Shown: positions 1-9,102 of the stretch, one piece after another
How positions within the stretch are numbered: the first letter of the stretch is position 1
Layout: each line of letters begins with the position of its first letter
Assembly (NCBI GenBank): GCA_963575745.1
Contig: CAUYUJ010005649.1
Coordinates: 1 to 57,769 of the forward strand
DNA: 57,769 nucleotides
Origin: Prorocentrum cordatum
Lineage: Eukaryota > Sar > Dinophyceae > Prorocentrales > Prorocentraceae
Direction: 5' to 3'
The notes under the pieces: generated by a model
What the model was told of the DNA's origin: nothing
Seen by the model: the letters and a program-made list of their open reading frames with translations, nothing else
Database searches by the model: none
Translations under genes and position numbers: made by a program

Positions 1-47
1 ATATCCTCGGGGGACCTTGTCTGTCCCGTCGCGGCCCTATCCGCATC

Positions 48-158
48 GAATCCGTGTCGAATCCATGTCGGACTCGCCGGATCTGTGTCGAATCCGTGTC
101 GAATCCGCGTCGACTCCACGCCAAATCCGCGTCGAGCCCGCATCGAGCCCGCGTTGGG
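48..158. repeat. 11 bp minisatellite (GAATCCGTGTC)n
   Basis: About ten degenerate 11 bp units related to GAATCCGTGTC follow one another. The arginine/serine-rich reading frames here are translations of the repeat and not evidence of a gene. Confidence 0.75.
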
Positions 159-489
159 CACAAGAAGCGAAGCCAACTTGGGGGACAGGCGAGGTCCCCC
201 AAAGATGCAACGTAACAGACCTCCCCCCACATCCCTCCCCCTGCGCGCGGAGCGAGCTGAGGGGGCCAGAGGCGCCCCCCTGAGCCTGTGGGGAGGGGGG
301 TCCCGCGCCGACTCCGCCGACCTGCGGAAGCCTGTGCTTGTGGCCGTGCGTGGTCTGCGGACTGCGGGCCGGGGCCGCCTCTGCGGAGTGCCCCCCAGAC
401 AGGTCGGAGCGGACCCACCAGGCGACCCGCTGGGTTCAGACTCCTCTGGAACCGTTTGGCGGCGCGCACAAAGAGAGGGCGAGAGGGGG

Positions 490-620
490 GCGGCCTTCTC
501 AGAAGGCGGGGGGCTTCTAAGAACCCCCAGGAAGGCTCCTCAGAAGCCTTAGGGCTTCTTAGGCAGGCCCCAGTCTTTCTTGGGAGCCCCCCCGCAATCT
601 CAGAAGGCCGCCCGACCCTC
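490..620. repeat. Degenerate AGAAGGC/GGGCTTCT repeat
   Basis: Irregularly spaced TCAGAAGGC and GGGCTTCT words recur here. A related patch lies at 13680-13800, where the same words (TTCTCAGAAGGC, GGGCTTCTG) reappear, so this is a dispersed low-complexity family. Confidence 0.5.
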
Positions 621-772
621 GCGCCAAACCCCAACCACCCTGCAGCGAGCCGCCGCTGAAAAAAAAGCACTATGGAGAGTCGCAGATAGCGGCCCTCGCG
701 GCCTATTCCCAGAAGAGGAGATCCAGGGACCACCCAGCACGGGGTGGGAGTGACAGAAAAAAAGCGGGAGGC

Positions 773-796
773 GGGGGGGGGGGGGGGGGGGGGGGG
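773..796 (+). repeat. G24 homopolymer
   Basis: Twenty-four consecutive G residues. A second G run of exactly the same length is at 8421-8444. Such tracts can form quadruplexes and are also prone to sequencing-length error. Confidence 0.9.
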
Positions 797-843
797 TCCC
801 AGGTCCAACCCGTCGTGCGACCGTCCAGACAATCGGGTCTTGA

Positions 844-1090
844 TTTTTCATTCGATACGACGGAGCAGGAGGAGCAGGAGTAGGGAGAGCAGAAGGAGCA
901 GGAGGAGGCAGGAGGCGCAAGGAGAGCAGGAGTAGGAAGTGCAGGAGATGAGGGATAGGAGGAGGGATGAGGGAGGAGGGAGGAGCGAGGAGGGAGGCGC
1001 GGAGAGAGGGGAAGGGGTGGGGAGGGAGAGGAGGAGGGAGGAGGGCGGGAGGAGGATGAGGAGGAGGTAGGAAGAAAAGGAGAGGCAGAG
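844..1090 (+). repeat. Purine-rich (GGA)-type low complexity
   Basis: Almost pure purine sequence built from AGG, GAGC and GGAGG words. It is the first of two purine blocks preceding a pyrimidine block of opposite strand sense (2134-2600). Confidence 0.85.
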
Positions 1091-1335
1091 CGCTGGACGA
1101 CTGGACCACTTCCCTGGTACCGGGCTTGTTGCCGATCCCGGATCTTTCTTCCAGCAGGCGGTCCTGGCGGTCCTGGGCCCCGAGATGGGCCCCCCGACGC
1201 CGAAGACGACGGCAAGCCTCGTCGTGATTTTGGCTTGTTCAACAGATTAGATCTGGGTCCGTCGGGGAAGCGTGGACCTGTCAACGCCCGACCGCCCTCC
1301 CGGGGTCCTTCGACCCTCGGCGTAGGTCAACGTCA

Positions 1336-1562
1336 ATGAAGGAGGGAGGAAGGAGGAGGAAGTGGATGAGGATGAGACGACGACACGACGAACGAAAAAG
1401 AGGTGGAGGGAAGGAAGGGAGGAGGAGGAGGAGGAGGAGGAGGAGGATTGAGGGAGGAGGAAGGAGGAGTAGGAGACGGAGGAGGGGACGGGGGAAATTG
1501 AGAAGGAGGAGGAGGAGGAGGAGGAGGAGGAGGAGGAGGAGGAGGAGGAGGAGGAGGAGACG
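1336..1562 (+). repeat. (GGA)n microsatellite block
   Basis: GGA-based low complexity ending in a nearly perfect (GGA)n run at about 1504-1558. Poly-Ser, poly-Arg and poly-Leu frames across it are repeat translations. Confidence 0.9.
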
Positions 1563-1578
1563 GAGCCACCGCTGCCAC

Positions 1579-1780
1579 GGCGGCCGCCGGCGCCCTCCAC
1601 CAGCCCACACGCCGCCGCGGCCCTGCCCAGCGCGAGCGCCCCCCACACGGCCAGCAGCGCGCTGAAGAGGCGCGCGGCTGGCGCGGCGCCCTCCGCCGCC
1701 GCCGCGCCCGAGGCGCCCGAGATCGCGCGGGCCAGGCGCTGGGCGTCCGCTGGCGCGGGGGGGCCTGGCGCGGCGGCCAT
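1579..1780 (-). CDS. Possible exon, hypothetical Ala-rich protein
   Basis: On the minus strand an ATG at 1780 opens a frame whose codons almost all end in G or C. It encodes an alanine-rich stretch (PADAQRLARAISGASG region) followed by a hydrophobic segment, LFSALLAVWGALALGR, that could be a membrane helix. The frame reaches a possible GT donor at 1578-1577, just before (GGA)n-derived poly-Ser sequence. The same frame is open upstream to 1951, so the exon may start earlier. The family is not recognised. The alternative is fortuitous coding potential of very GC-rich DNA, since other frames are also open. Confidence 0.35.
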
Positions 1781-2133
1781 GCGCCTGCCGCCGCGCCCGC
1801 TGGGCGCCCGCAGGAGGAGCCCGCTGGCGCGCCCGAGGCGCTGGCGCCCGCGGGGGCGCCCGACGCCGGGCGTGCCAAGCGGGCGCGCGCCCGAGGCTGC
1901 TCGCCACAGGCCCGCGTCGGCGTCGGCGCCGAGTCTGCGAGCCGAGGCCACGGAGCGCCCTGGACGAACAGGGCGCTGGGCTCAGCCGCGCCGGCGCCGC
2001 GCGCTGGGCATCGGCCTCGGCTCGGGCGTTGCGTCATGGGGGGGCGTTGCCCCTGTTGGACTCCGGGGGCCCCTCTAAGGACCCTCTCAGCCACAAGGAG
2101 TGCACCTGTCTTCACTTTTCTGACTCCCCCACC

Positions 2134-2600
2134 CTCCTCCTCCTCCTCCTCCTCCTCCTCCTCCCTCCTCCCTCCTCTCCTCCTCCTCCTCCTCCTCCTC
2201 CTCCTCAACCGCCTCTTCCTCCTCCTCCTCCCTCCTCCTCCGCACTCCTCCCTCCTCCTCCTTCCTCCTCCTTCTCCTTCTCATCCTCCTCCTCCTCCTC
2301 CTCTTTCTTCTTATTATTATTCTTTCTTCTCCCTCCTCATCCTCCTCCTCCTCCTCCTCCTCCTCCTCCTCCTCCGCCTCCTCCTCCTCCTCCTCCTCCT
2401 CCTCCTCCTCCTCCCCCTCCTCCTCCCCCTCCTCCTCCTTCCTCCTCCTCCTCCGTCCTCCTCCTCCCCACCTCCTCCTCCACCTCTCCTCCTCCTCCTC
2501 CTCCTCTCCGCCTCCTCCTCCTCCTCCTCCCCCTCCTCCTCCTCCTCCTCCTCCACCTCCTCCTCCTCCTCCTCCTCCTCCTTCTCCTCCTCCTCATCCT
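2134..2600 (+). repeat. (TCC)n microsatellite block
   Basis: TCC/CCT repeats over about 470 bp with a short TTATTATTATT interruption near 2313. It is the pyrimidine counterpart of the GGA blocks upstream, so the two sides could pair around the GC-rich core at 1563-2133. Confidence 0.92.
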
Positions 2601-4110
2601 GCCCCTGCATCGCGCCCCCCCTGACGCAACGCCCGACTGTCCTTGGACCGCGCCGCGCCGGGGGGTCCGCGCCCACCCCCCTGTGCGGGCAGCCTGGTGC
2701 GATCGCGGGCGGGCACGAGAAGGCGTCAGGGCGACGCTCGCAGAAGAGTGCCCACGAAGCCAAACATAGAGCACAGCCTAGACATACGCTGCTTGCGTAA
2801 GGTATGTGCCATACCCAGTCGCAATGAGGTGGTGGAAATTGCAGGAACCCTACGTCATGCACGAATCAGACTACACATACGAGACCTACCTGTCGAGCTG
2901 GGCGTGCAGACATGACAAACATATCACACGTGCGTGACTGCCGCCCACTTCATGCGTACAGTACACACGACTCATGACCGGCGTACTAGACGTCCCTGAA
3001 GCCCGCACAATCTGGATGTTGATTGTACGGATCGGAAGACTATCAGTAGGACAGCGATCCCACATGCGTTCGAATAGCGGCCCAGGAGGGCATCCGCAAG
3101 CATGCATGGAGGAAAAACATGTCGAGTCTTGTAGCCGTCAACATAAAAAGCTCTCTTTAGGGTGGGAAATGTGTTTCTTGACCTGAAGAACACAAAGACG
3201 ACTGACCAGCACGCGTACTTTGAAAGGCAGGGGCTTGCAATCAGAACATGCGCCAGGTTGAACCGAACTCGGAAGGCAACGTGCAGCTGAATGACGCTCC
3301 AGTCCAACAACTGAGCACCATTGTGCATGGCGAGCTCGACACTTCATAGTCGGATTGGGCACTTACCACCTCCACAGTACAGAGTCGACACGATCCGACA
3401 TCTGCGATTTGACTTGGCTTTAGCACTCTCTCAGCACTGCCAAATGTCCCCGCTTATCGAAGCGCAGATCGCTAACACAGTGCTCGCGATACCTGAAGGC
3501 AGCTCGACTGGCAGCCCGTGCGACGTCCTGCTGCATCGCGTTTCGGCAAGCTCCTGCCTTGACGAGGTGTGCACTGGCTTCGGACACCGCGCGAGTCACT
3601 GAACCTTGAGCAGCGTCTGCTCCTGGAGGATCCTGGAGACCCAATCTCTCATACGGATTTCGCGACGTAGGCTTTCCCGTCGTGGGTCTCCGAGTCCCGG
3701 GACGGGTCCCCAGCAACCTTGCATGCCCGCGACAGCGCCACCGCCGCGTCGAGGGCAGGACGAGTCTACCCTGGGGTGCTGCCATGGGTGAATCCTGGCC
3801 CAAAGATGCTCCCAGCGTTTGTCGCGCCATTCTGAAGCCTCCGGGGTCCCTGAGACCCCAAGAGGGGCGCTCTGGATGCCACCTATGCCTCCCTAGGAAA
3901 GCTGGGGCCACATCGGGTTAGGACCACCTTTGGAAGCACTTCTGTCTCCCCGTCGGCGGCGAGGCGGAGGCGGTCCCGCACCAGCGAGTGGCGATTCGGG
4001 GCCACCGACTGGCGAATTGGCCAGCGCACGAGAGAGGGGAAACGAGACAGGCAAGGCGGCCGCAGAGGAAGGGAGGCGGCGAAGGGCAATCGGACCACCT
4101 CAGGACACAC
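2601..4110. other. No gene recognised
   Basis: Mixed-composition sequence with only short frames on both strands, none with convincing codon bias or familiar motifs. No tandem repeat stands out. Confidence 0.5.
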
Positions 4111-4117
4111 CCGACTG

Positions 4118-4312
4118 CCCTGAGCATCGCTTGACCGATCCCCATCCCCACTGGCGCGACCCGGACCCCACGGGCCGCCTTCCCGCCTATTAGGTGGGGA
4201 GACACGCCCTTTCCGGGCTGCGCGGGCCCGTCCACACCTGGCAGCACAGGATGGGAAGGGCTGAGAAACCACGGCCCAGTGGGGCTGGGGACAGGTCACA
4301 CGATGCTGACAC
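4118..4312. mobile_element. Fold-back element (inverted-repeat ends)
   Basis: The left end (TGAGCATCGCTTGACCGATC, then CCCATCCCC) is matched in reverse complement by the right end (GGGGCTGGGGACAGGTCACACGATGCTGA). This gives imperfect inverted repeats of about 30 bp around a core of about 130 bp. A diverged relative lies at 12066-12255. No reading frame fits a transposase, so if mobile it would be non-autonomous. Confidence 0.5.
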
Positions 4313-4476
4313 CGTGGTGCACCGCGCGCTTCTCTTGCCGCTGGCCGAGGTTGAAACGAGTAGCGAATCGAGCGCGCGCGCGTGCGCCCTGCGCGCGAAG
4401 AGCAGGGCCGAAGACATGGAATCGGCGACCCAGGAGGTGGCGACGCAGAGTGCAGGATCAGCCGGCATCGAATCGA

Positions 4477-4700
4477 GAAATCAGATCGGATCGGCAAGTG
4501 CGTCGGATCGGCCGCATCTCGGCGCAGAGTCGGAACCGAAGCGGGTCGCCCGCGCCAGGATGCACAGCAGCAGGGTCGTGCAAGCATCGGGCCGCATCGG
4601 GTCTACGGAAAGACGAGATCGAATCGGGTCGGGCCAGCCGAAATCGATGCATGACCAGATCGAATCGATTGGAACGGACCGCCCCGGATGGCGACGAAGG
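4477..4700 (+). repeat. Interspersed repeat family A (ATCGG-rich), copy 1
   Basis: About 220 bp rich in ATCGG/ATCGA words. It shares an ordered series of blocks (GCGTCGGATCGG..CCGCATC, GGTCGCCCGCGCCAGG, GAATCGATTGG) with 5990-6345 and 18985-19200, all in the same orientation. The ordered similarity shows a dispersed element, not mere low complexity. Confidence 0.65.
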
Positions 4701-4924
4701 AGCGCGAGGAGGGCGTGGAAGTCCTGGACCCTCCAAGAGCCCCAAAAGCCTGTCCGTCTCCGTCCCTTTCCTTCCCCTCCAGGGATGCGCTCCGGTCTGA
4801 ACGTCGAGGCGGATCCAGCCGTAGCCGTAAGGAGATTCCTAGAGGCTTGGCCAGGGCTAACAGCGTCATCACAGAAACACAAAAGCCTTCGGTACTCGAG
4901 CCTCGAACCCTTGTCTCCTGCCCA

Positions 4925-5000
4925 CCCCTTCCCCAAGACTGGCTTTTCGTGCTGAGCCGAGTTCTGATGGTCCCAGAGCCCGAGCACGGCCCCCACGCAC
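4925..5000 (+). repeat. Interspersed repeat family B, copy 1
   Basis: Short dispersed sequence marked by GGCTTTTCGTGC, then GAGCCGAGTTCTGATGGTCC, then GAGCCCGAGCACGGCCCCC. It aligns in order with 5862-5925 and 16425-16500. Confidence 0.5.
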
Positions 5001-5249
5001 GTCGAGAATCAGAAAACATCACCTCCGCCTTGACAAACCCTCGAACCCCAATCCTGCTCCAGCACGGCTTGAAACTGGGCCCTGTTGAAAACTGGAGGCC
5101 TCCCAAAAAAGGAGTCCGCACGGGTGTGGTCGGAGGATCGCGCGGCATCGGCGATGCGTCGGCGAGGTCGACGTGAAGAGAAATCGGGCTCCACGTCGAG
5201 CCGCACCGCCCCGTGGGGTTCCCCTGTGACCGGATCTTCACCCCGGGTC

Positions 5250-5427
5250 CTCCTCCTCCTCCTCCTCCTCCACCTCCTTCCTCCTCCTCCTCCTCCTCCT
5301 CCTCCTCCTCCTCCTCCTCCTCCCTCCTCCCTCCTCCTCCTCCCCTCCTCCTCCTCCTCCTCCTCTTCCTCCTCCTCTCCTCCTCCTCCTCCTCCTCCTC
5401 CACCTCCTCCTCCTCCTCCTCCTCCTG
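5250..5427 (+). repeat. (TCC)n microsatellite
   Basis: Nearly continuous TCC repeats with occasional interruptions. The poly-Pro, poly-Leu and poly-Ser frames across it come from the repeat. Confidence 0.92.
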
Positions 5428-5508
5428 CATGTCCTGAGTCCCGTGGCCTGGGAAGAGGGCCCAGACGCCCCACAGCAAGCTTTCTCACAACGTGTGCCCC
5501 CCGACATA

Positions 5509-5708
5509 GAGGCCTCCTAGACGGGGTCGGAGTAGATAGGGTCGAAGGATCGCACCGCATCGCCAATACATCGCCGATGTATCGGCGATGCATCGGCGGC
5601 GTCGGCGTGGAGGAAATCGGACCCCTCATCGAGCTGCATCGCCGACGCATCGGCGATGCGGCGCGATCCTCCGACCACACCTACTCCGACCCCATCTGGG
5701 AGGCCTCG
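5509..5708. mobile_element. Inverted-repeat (fold-back) element
   Basis: The left arm starts GAGGCCTCCTAGACGGGGTC (5509) and continues GGAGTAG. The right arm, read on the other strand from 5708, starts GAGGCCTCCCAGATGGGGTC and continues GGAGTAG. The match goes on through a block with GGATCGC and CCGCATCGCC. The centre holds short palindromes such as ATACATCGCCGATGTAT. A further partial copy, inverted relative to the right arm, is at 5128-5170. Confidence 0.65.
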
Positions 5709-5743
5709 AGGGCATCTGGACCCTCTCCCTGGGACAATCTAGC

Positions 5744-5820
5744 TAGGCCTAGAGGACATCTAGGAGGCCTAGAGGACATCTGGAGGCCTAGAGGACATCT
5801 AGGAGGCCTAGAGGACATCT
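5744..5820 (+). repeat. 20 bp tandem repeat (TAGGAGGCCTAGAGGACATC)
   Basis: Four units of 17-20 bp lie head to tail. The array is bracketed by two copies of a GGCATCTGGACCCTCTCCC-like sequence. Confidence 0.85.
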
Positions 5821-5861
5821 GGACCCTCTCCCCTGGACGCATGGACTCCCTGCCTGGGGCC

Positions 5862-5925
5862 GCCGGCTTTTCCGCCCCGACGAGCTCTGTTCCTGGACGG
5901 CCCCGGAGCCCGGCGAGGGCCCCCA
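5862..5925 (+). repeat. Interspersed repeat family B, copy 2
   Basis: CCGGCTTTTCCGCCCCGACG, then CTGGACGGCCCCGGAGCCC and GGCGAGGGCCCCC. It aligns with 16425-16500 and, less closely, 4925-5000. Confidence 0.5.
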
Positions 5926-5989
5926 GGGGCCCAGAACGGCTGCAATGGCCCGCCTCGAGTTTTGTCAAATACGCTGAGGTCTGGGAAGG

Positions 5990-6345
5990 TCGCGAGAAAT
6001 CGGACCGGGTCGGAAACTGCGTCGGAGAGGCCCACATCGGCACGGGTCCGAGATCGAGTCGCATCGGCCGCGCCAGGAGGCACCTCAGCGCCATGCAGGC
6101 AGGCATCGGGACGCATCGGATCGTCGGAGTTCGAAGAAGAAAAAACGCCATAAACATAATCTGGCGCTCCGCGCGGATTGCTTGGATCTGCGCTGGACAC
6201 CCCTCCCTGGCGCGCGGAGCGCGCCAGGGGAGCCCTGCGCGGATCCAAGAAACCTCCGCGGAGCGCCAAAAGTTTATGTTTATGCCGTTTTTCCTTCTCC
6301 GAAGATCCCGATCGGACTGGGCTGGCCGGAATCGATCGAATAAGA
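5990..6345 (+). repeat. Interspersed repeat family A, copy 2 (interrupted)
   Basis: The family A order is kept (AAATCGGACCGGGTCGGAAA, then CGCATCGGCCGCGCCAGGAG, then CATCGGATCGTCGGAG) but is broken at 6137-6297 by a palindromic insertion. It then resumes with ATCGGACTGGGCTGGCCGG, as in the uninterrupted copy at 18985-19200. Confidence 0.65.
6137..6297. mobile_element. MITE-like palindromic insertion
   Basis: A 161 bp sequence that is inverted-repeat almost end to end. The left arm starts AAGAAAAAACGCCATAAACA; the right arm, read from the other strand, starts AAGGAAAAACGGCATAAACA. The apex is an 11 bp perfect stem (CCCTGGCGCGC / GCGCGCCAGGG, 6205-6229) with loop GGA. It interrupts family A copy 2 and is flanked by TTCGAAG (6130-6136) and TCCGAAG (6298-6304), a likely 7 bp target-site duplication with one mismatch. 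It has no coding capacity, so movement would need proteins supplied elsewhere. Confidence 0.7.
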
Positions 6346-6447
6346 TCTGCCGGTGGACCTGTCGAGGAGGTCGCGCCTGTCGAGCAGCGCGGGGCACGGC
6401 GAGCGAAGCCACAGAAGCAGCCTCTCACTCACTTGCGCTTCAGGTCG

Positions 6448-6603
6448 ATGACGATCTGCGCACAGCCGCGCCTCGTGGCGGCACTCCTCCTCCTCCTCCT
6501 CCTCCTCGGGGCCTCCTCGACCCGAGCTTTTGTGATGCCTTTGCTGAGGAGGAGTGGGAGCGGACACAGCAGCACGATGACAAACTCGGCGGCGCAGTCG
6601 TGA
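6448..6603 (+). CDS. Possible first exon with plastid-type presequence
   Basis: An ATG at 6448 opens a 51-codon frame. It starts MTICAQPRLVAA, continues with an eight-leucine core, then GASSTRA and FVMPLLRRSG. This is the layout of a secretory signal peptide with predicted cleavage after STRA, followed at once by Phe-Val-x-Pro. In dinoflagellate bipartite plastid presequences an FVAP-like motif typically follows the signal peptide. The frame ends at TGA 6601-6603, with a possible GT donor just before it (about 6599). An AG ends 4 nt upstream of the ATG and could accept the spliced leader. Caution: the leucine core is written by a short (CTC)n tract, so chance is possible. The mature protein is unknown. 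Confidence 0.4.
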   Translation: MTICAQPRLVAALLLLLLLLGASSTRAFVMPLLRRSGSGHSSTMTNSAAQS

Positions 6604-7425
6604 AGTCACTATGCTACGTCGAGAGTCGTGCACATGAGCGGGATTGAAGCGTCCAGCCAGGCAGACGGGCTCCTCGATCTGGGCTCTTCCGAAGGGGGGC
6701 CTTCTCTCATCCATCTCTCGTCCCTCAAACATCCCACCTCGTCCCGAAGCAGGATGCTCTCGGCAAGGCGAGCTACACCTGAGTTTCAATCGCGAGGCAC
6801 AATCTAGCTATGTCACGAGAGAAGAGACGCGGACACTCGACTGCGATACTGGTCGACTTGGCCCCATTCGGGGCGTTGCCCTGCAAATGCCAGTGAGCTT
6901 CGCCAGACCGTCGAGCACAACCCCCGACGAGAGCGCCACTGCCAATCGACTCGAGCCCCTCGAATCGACGACGGCAGGACGAAGACATGTTCGAACGAGG
7001 GTAAATCGGAAATGCGCGAAAGCCAGCGGGACTAGAGAATGCATCGGGCACCACGGCCAGTTCCAGAGCGTGCCGGAACGCTCTCAACGTGTTCTGGAGC
7101 GCTCTGAGTCGATATTATCCTCATCCTGGGCCTGCCCGGCACGAGGCGCTGCAGCTGGGCGAGGACCACACGCCTGGCCAGTCCCACGATTGAGCTTTGG
7201 AGCCACGGGCTACGGAGAGAGAGGGGAGGCAGAGAGTAGCAGCAAGACTTGCAAGGCTAGAGCGTTCCGTGTCTGACCAGGAGAGGCGCGAGCCCGTTTC
7301 AGGCCTCAGTGCTCTCCGTATCTGGCGGACGCAAACGATTTTTGCATGTACTCGCACACACTCCCAGTGAGGTTCTAATGGGTCCTGACGGTTCGTAGGA
7401 AACTTCATCAGACTCTGGAGGGAGG
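6604..7425. other. No gene recognised
   Basis: Mixed-composition DNA. Frames on both strands are short and without familiar motifs. If the exon at 6448-6603 is real, its intron and later exons should lie in this direction, but none is visible. Confidence 0.45.
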
Positions 7426-7665
7426 AAGAAGGGAGGAGGAGGAGGAGGAGGAGGAGGAGGAGGAGGAGGAGCGGCAGAAACAGGTGAGGTGGGGGTGAGG
7501 GAAGATTGGATTGCGACGCTGAGGTGAGAAGGAGGAAGGAGCCATAGTGTCAATGGAGGCCTGGCCTCTTCCATCAAGGAGGATAAGGAGGAGGCACATT
7601 AGGAGGAGTAGGAGGAGGAGGAGGAGGAAGAGGAGGAGGAAGGAGGACTAGAAGGGAGAAGGAAA
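7426..7665 (+). repeat. (AGG)n microsatellite, two blocks
   Basis: (AGG)n at about 7428-7472 and 7590-7650, separated by ordinary sequence. Confidence 0.88.
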
Positions 7666-8192
7666 GAGACAAGGGTAAACTCGAGGAACGCCTCAAATAC
7701 ATTATATCGTTCTACGGGCTTCACAGGGTCGTATGCCTCCTCAACATCCTCTTACCCCCATTCCCCTCCTACACCCTTGCCTCCTCTTCCTTCTCCTTCC
7801 CCTCCTCCTCCTTATCATCATTATCAGCATCACCACCATCACCACCAGCAACATCCGCCGCCCTCCAAATGCTGTCCAAAGACTACCCTGAATCGCAAAT
7901 CGAACGAAGCGAAAATCGAAAGTCTTCCAGCGAGGAGGACTGTCGCCCTGGGAAGCGCTAGACGCCACGCGCCGACACGCCTCATCGAATCGATCGTTGT
8001 CGTGAACAGCCGTGCCTGCCCCAGACCTAGACATCTGCAGAGAAGCAGATGACTCTATTCTTAATCCATCTCCCTTCAGACTTCAGGCTGTCCCATCCCA
8101 CGACAGCCTCGTGGCTCGTCGGACTGCGGTGATTATACGACAGTCCGAAGAGAAACCGAAGATGCTCACACGAAGGCGGGCCTGGACACTGG

Positions 8193-8256
8193 ACACACAC
8201 ACACACACCAAACACACACACACACACACACACACACCACACACACACACACACAC
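8193..8256 (+). repeat. (CA)n dinucleotide repeat
   Basis: About 30 CA units with two single-base interruptions. On the minus strand this is (GT)n, and it begins exactly where the possible exon 8257-8366 ends, so it could supply the GT donor. Confidence 0.95.
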
Positions 8257-8366
8257 GTTTCGGTCGTCGGCGGGCAGGAGGCGACTCGCCATGCCGTCGG
8301 GGAAGGCTCGCGGGCGCGCTCGCGCCGGCAGGGCGAGAAAGCTGCCGGGCCCTCGCGGGGCAGCGG
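8257..8366 (-). CDS. Possible internal exon, hypothetical protein
   Basis: Minus-strand segment after an AG acceptor (GAAG at 8370-8367), ending at CGAAAC before (GT)n. The frame encodes PRGPGSFLALPARARPR, then AFPDGMASRLLPADDRN, with strongly GC-ending codons and an ordinary amino acid mix, unlike the poly-Pro frames next to it. The acceptor lies downstream of a C24 tract (8421-8444 read in reverse). Family unknown, and neighbouring exons are not identified. Confidence 0.35.
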
Positions 8367-8420
8367 CTTCGGCGGCCGCGGGGCACCAGCGGGCGAGGGG
8401 GGCAGCGGCCGCGGTGCGGT

Positions 8421-8444
8421 GGGGGGGGGGGGGGGGGGGGGGGG
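8421..8444 (+). repeat. G24 homopolymer
   Basis: Twenty-four G residues, the same length as at 773-796. It sits in a GC-rich stretch (8260-9030) that includes several further runs of 6-9 G. Confidence 0.9.
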
Positions 8445-8839
8445 CGAGGGGGCGAGCCGGGCGCCGGGCGCGCGGCAGCGGGGCGGCGGAGCGGGGGGGT
8501 CGACGCCAGGGCGCCGCGGGCGCAGGGCGCCCGCCCGCGTCGGGCGAGCGGGAGGGGAGCCCGCCGGAGGCAGAGGGCGGGCAGGGCGGCGGAGCGGGCC
8601 GCGCGGGAAGGGGGGGGGGGAGGGGGGGCGGCGGGAGGCGGAGGCGGCGCGGGGGCCGGGGCAGGGCAGGGCGGAGGAGCAGGCCGCGGGAGCGGCGGCG
8701 GGGCGGGGGGGCGGCAAGCGGCGGCGGGCCCGCCCGCACGGCACAAGGCCCTCTCGGCGAGGCGAGCCCTGGGCGAGGGGCGGGCGGCCCAGCGATCGGC
8801 GCGGAGGGTCCACCCTGGCGGCGAGGCCAGGGAAGGCGC

Positions 8840-8918
8840 CCAGGCTGCCCAGACGCGGAACTCAGGACCACTCCGGGATGGCTGGGGATGTGCTGCTTGA
8901 GGTCTTCAACTGCAGCTT
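8840..8918 (-). CDS. Possible short exon (AVEDLKQHI)
   Basis: After a possible acceptor AG (8920-8919) the minus strand reads EAAVEDLKQHIPSHPGVVLS in a frame with natural composition. The AVEDLKQHI core resembles the amphipathic helix of ubiquitin-like folds, but it is far too short to assign. The far border is arbitrary. Confidence 0.2.
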
Positions 8919-9102
8919 CTGACGACTCACGCACCCACGGAGGGCGGGCGCACCCACAGAACAGGGGCCTGGGGAAAGAGAGGATCGCGCAGCCCACAGC
9001 TCCCGAGAGCGGCGCACGCAGAGGAAGGGGGGGGTGCGGGGAGAACTTACTTCGGCCTGGGGCCACACCGGGCTTCCTCCCCATCGCCCCGACCGCGCGC
9101 GC

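Noticed and set aside
5085-6647. A 520-codon plus-strand open frame
   Set aside because: It runs through (TCC)n, a fold-back element, a 20 bp array and family A repeats with no consistent codon bias. It is open only because the DNA is GC-rich and repetitive.
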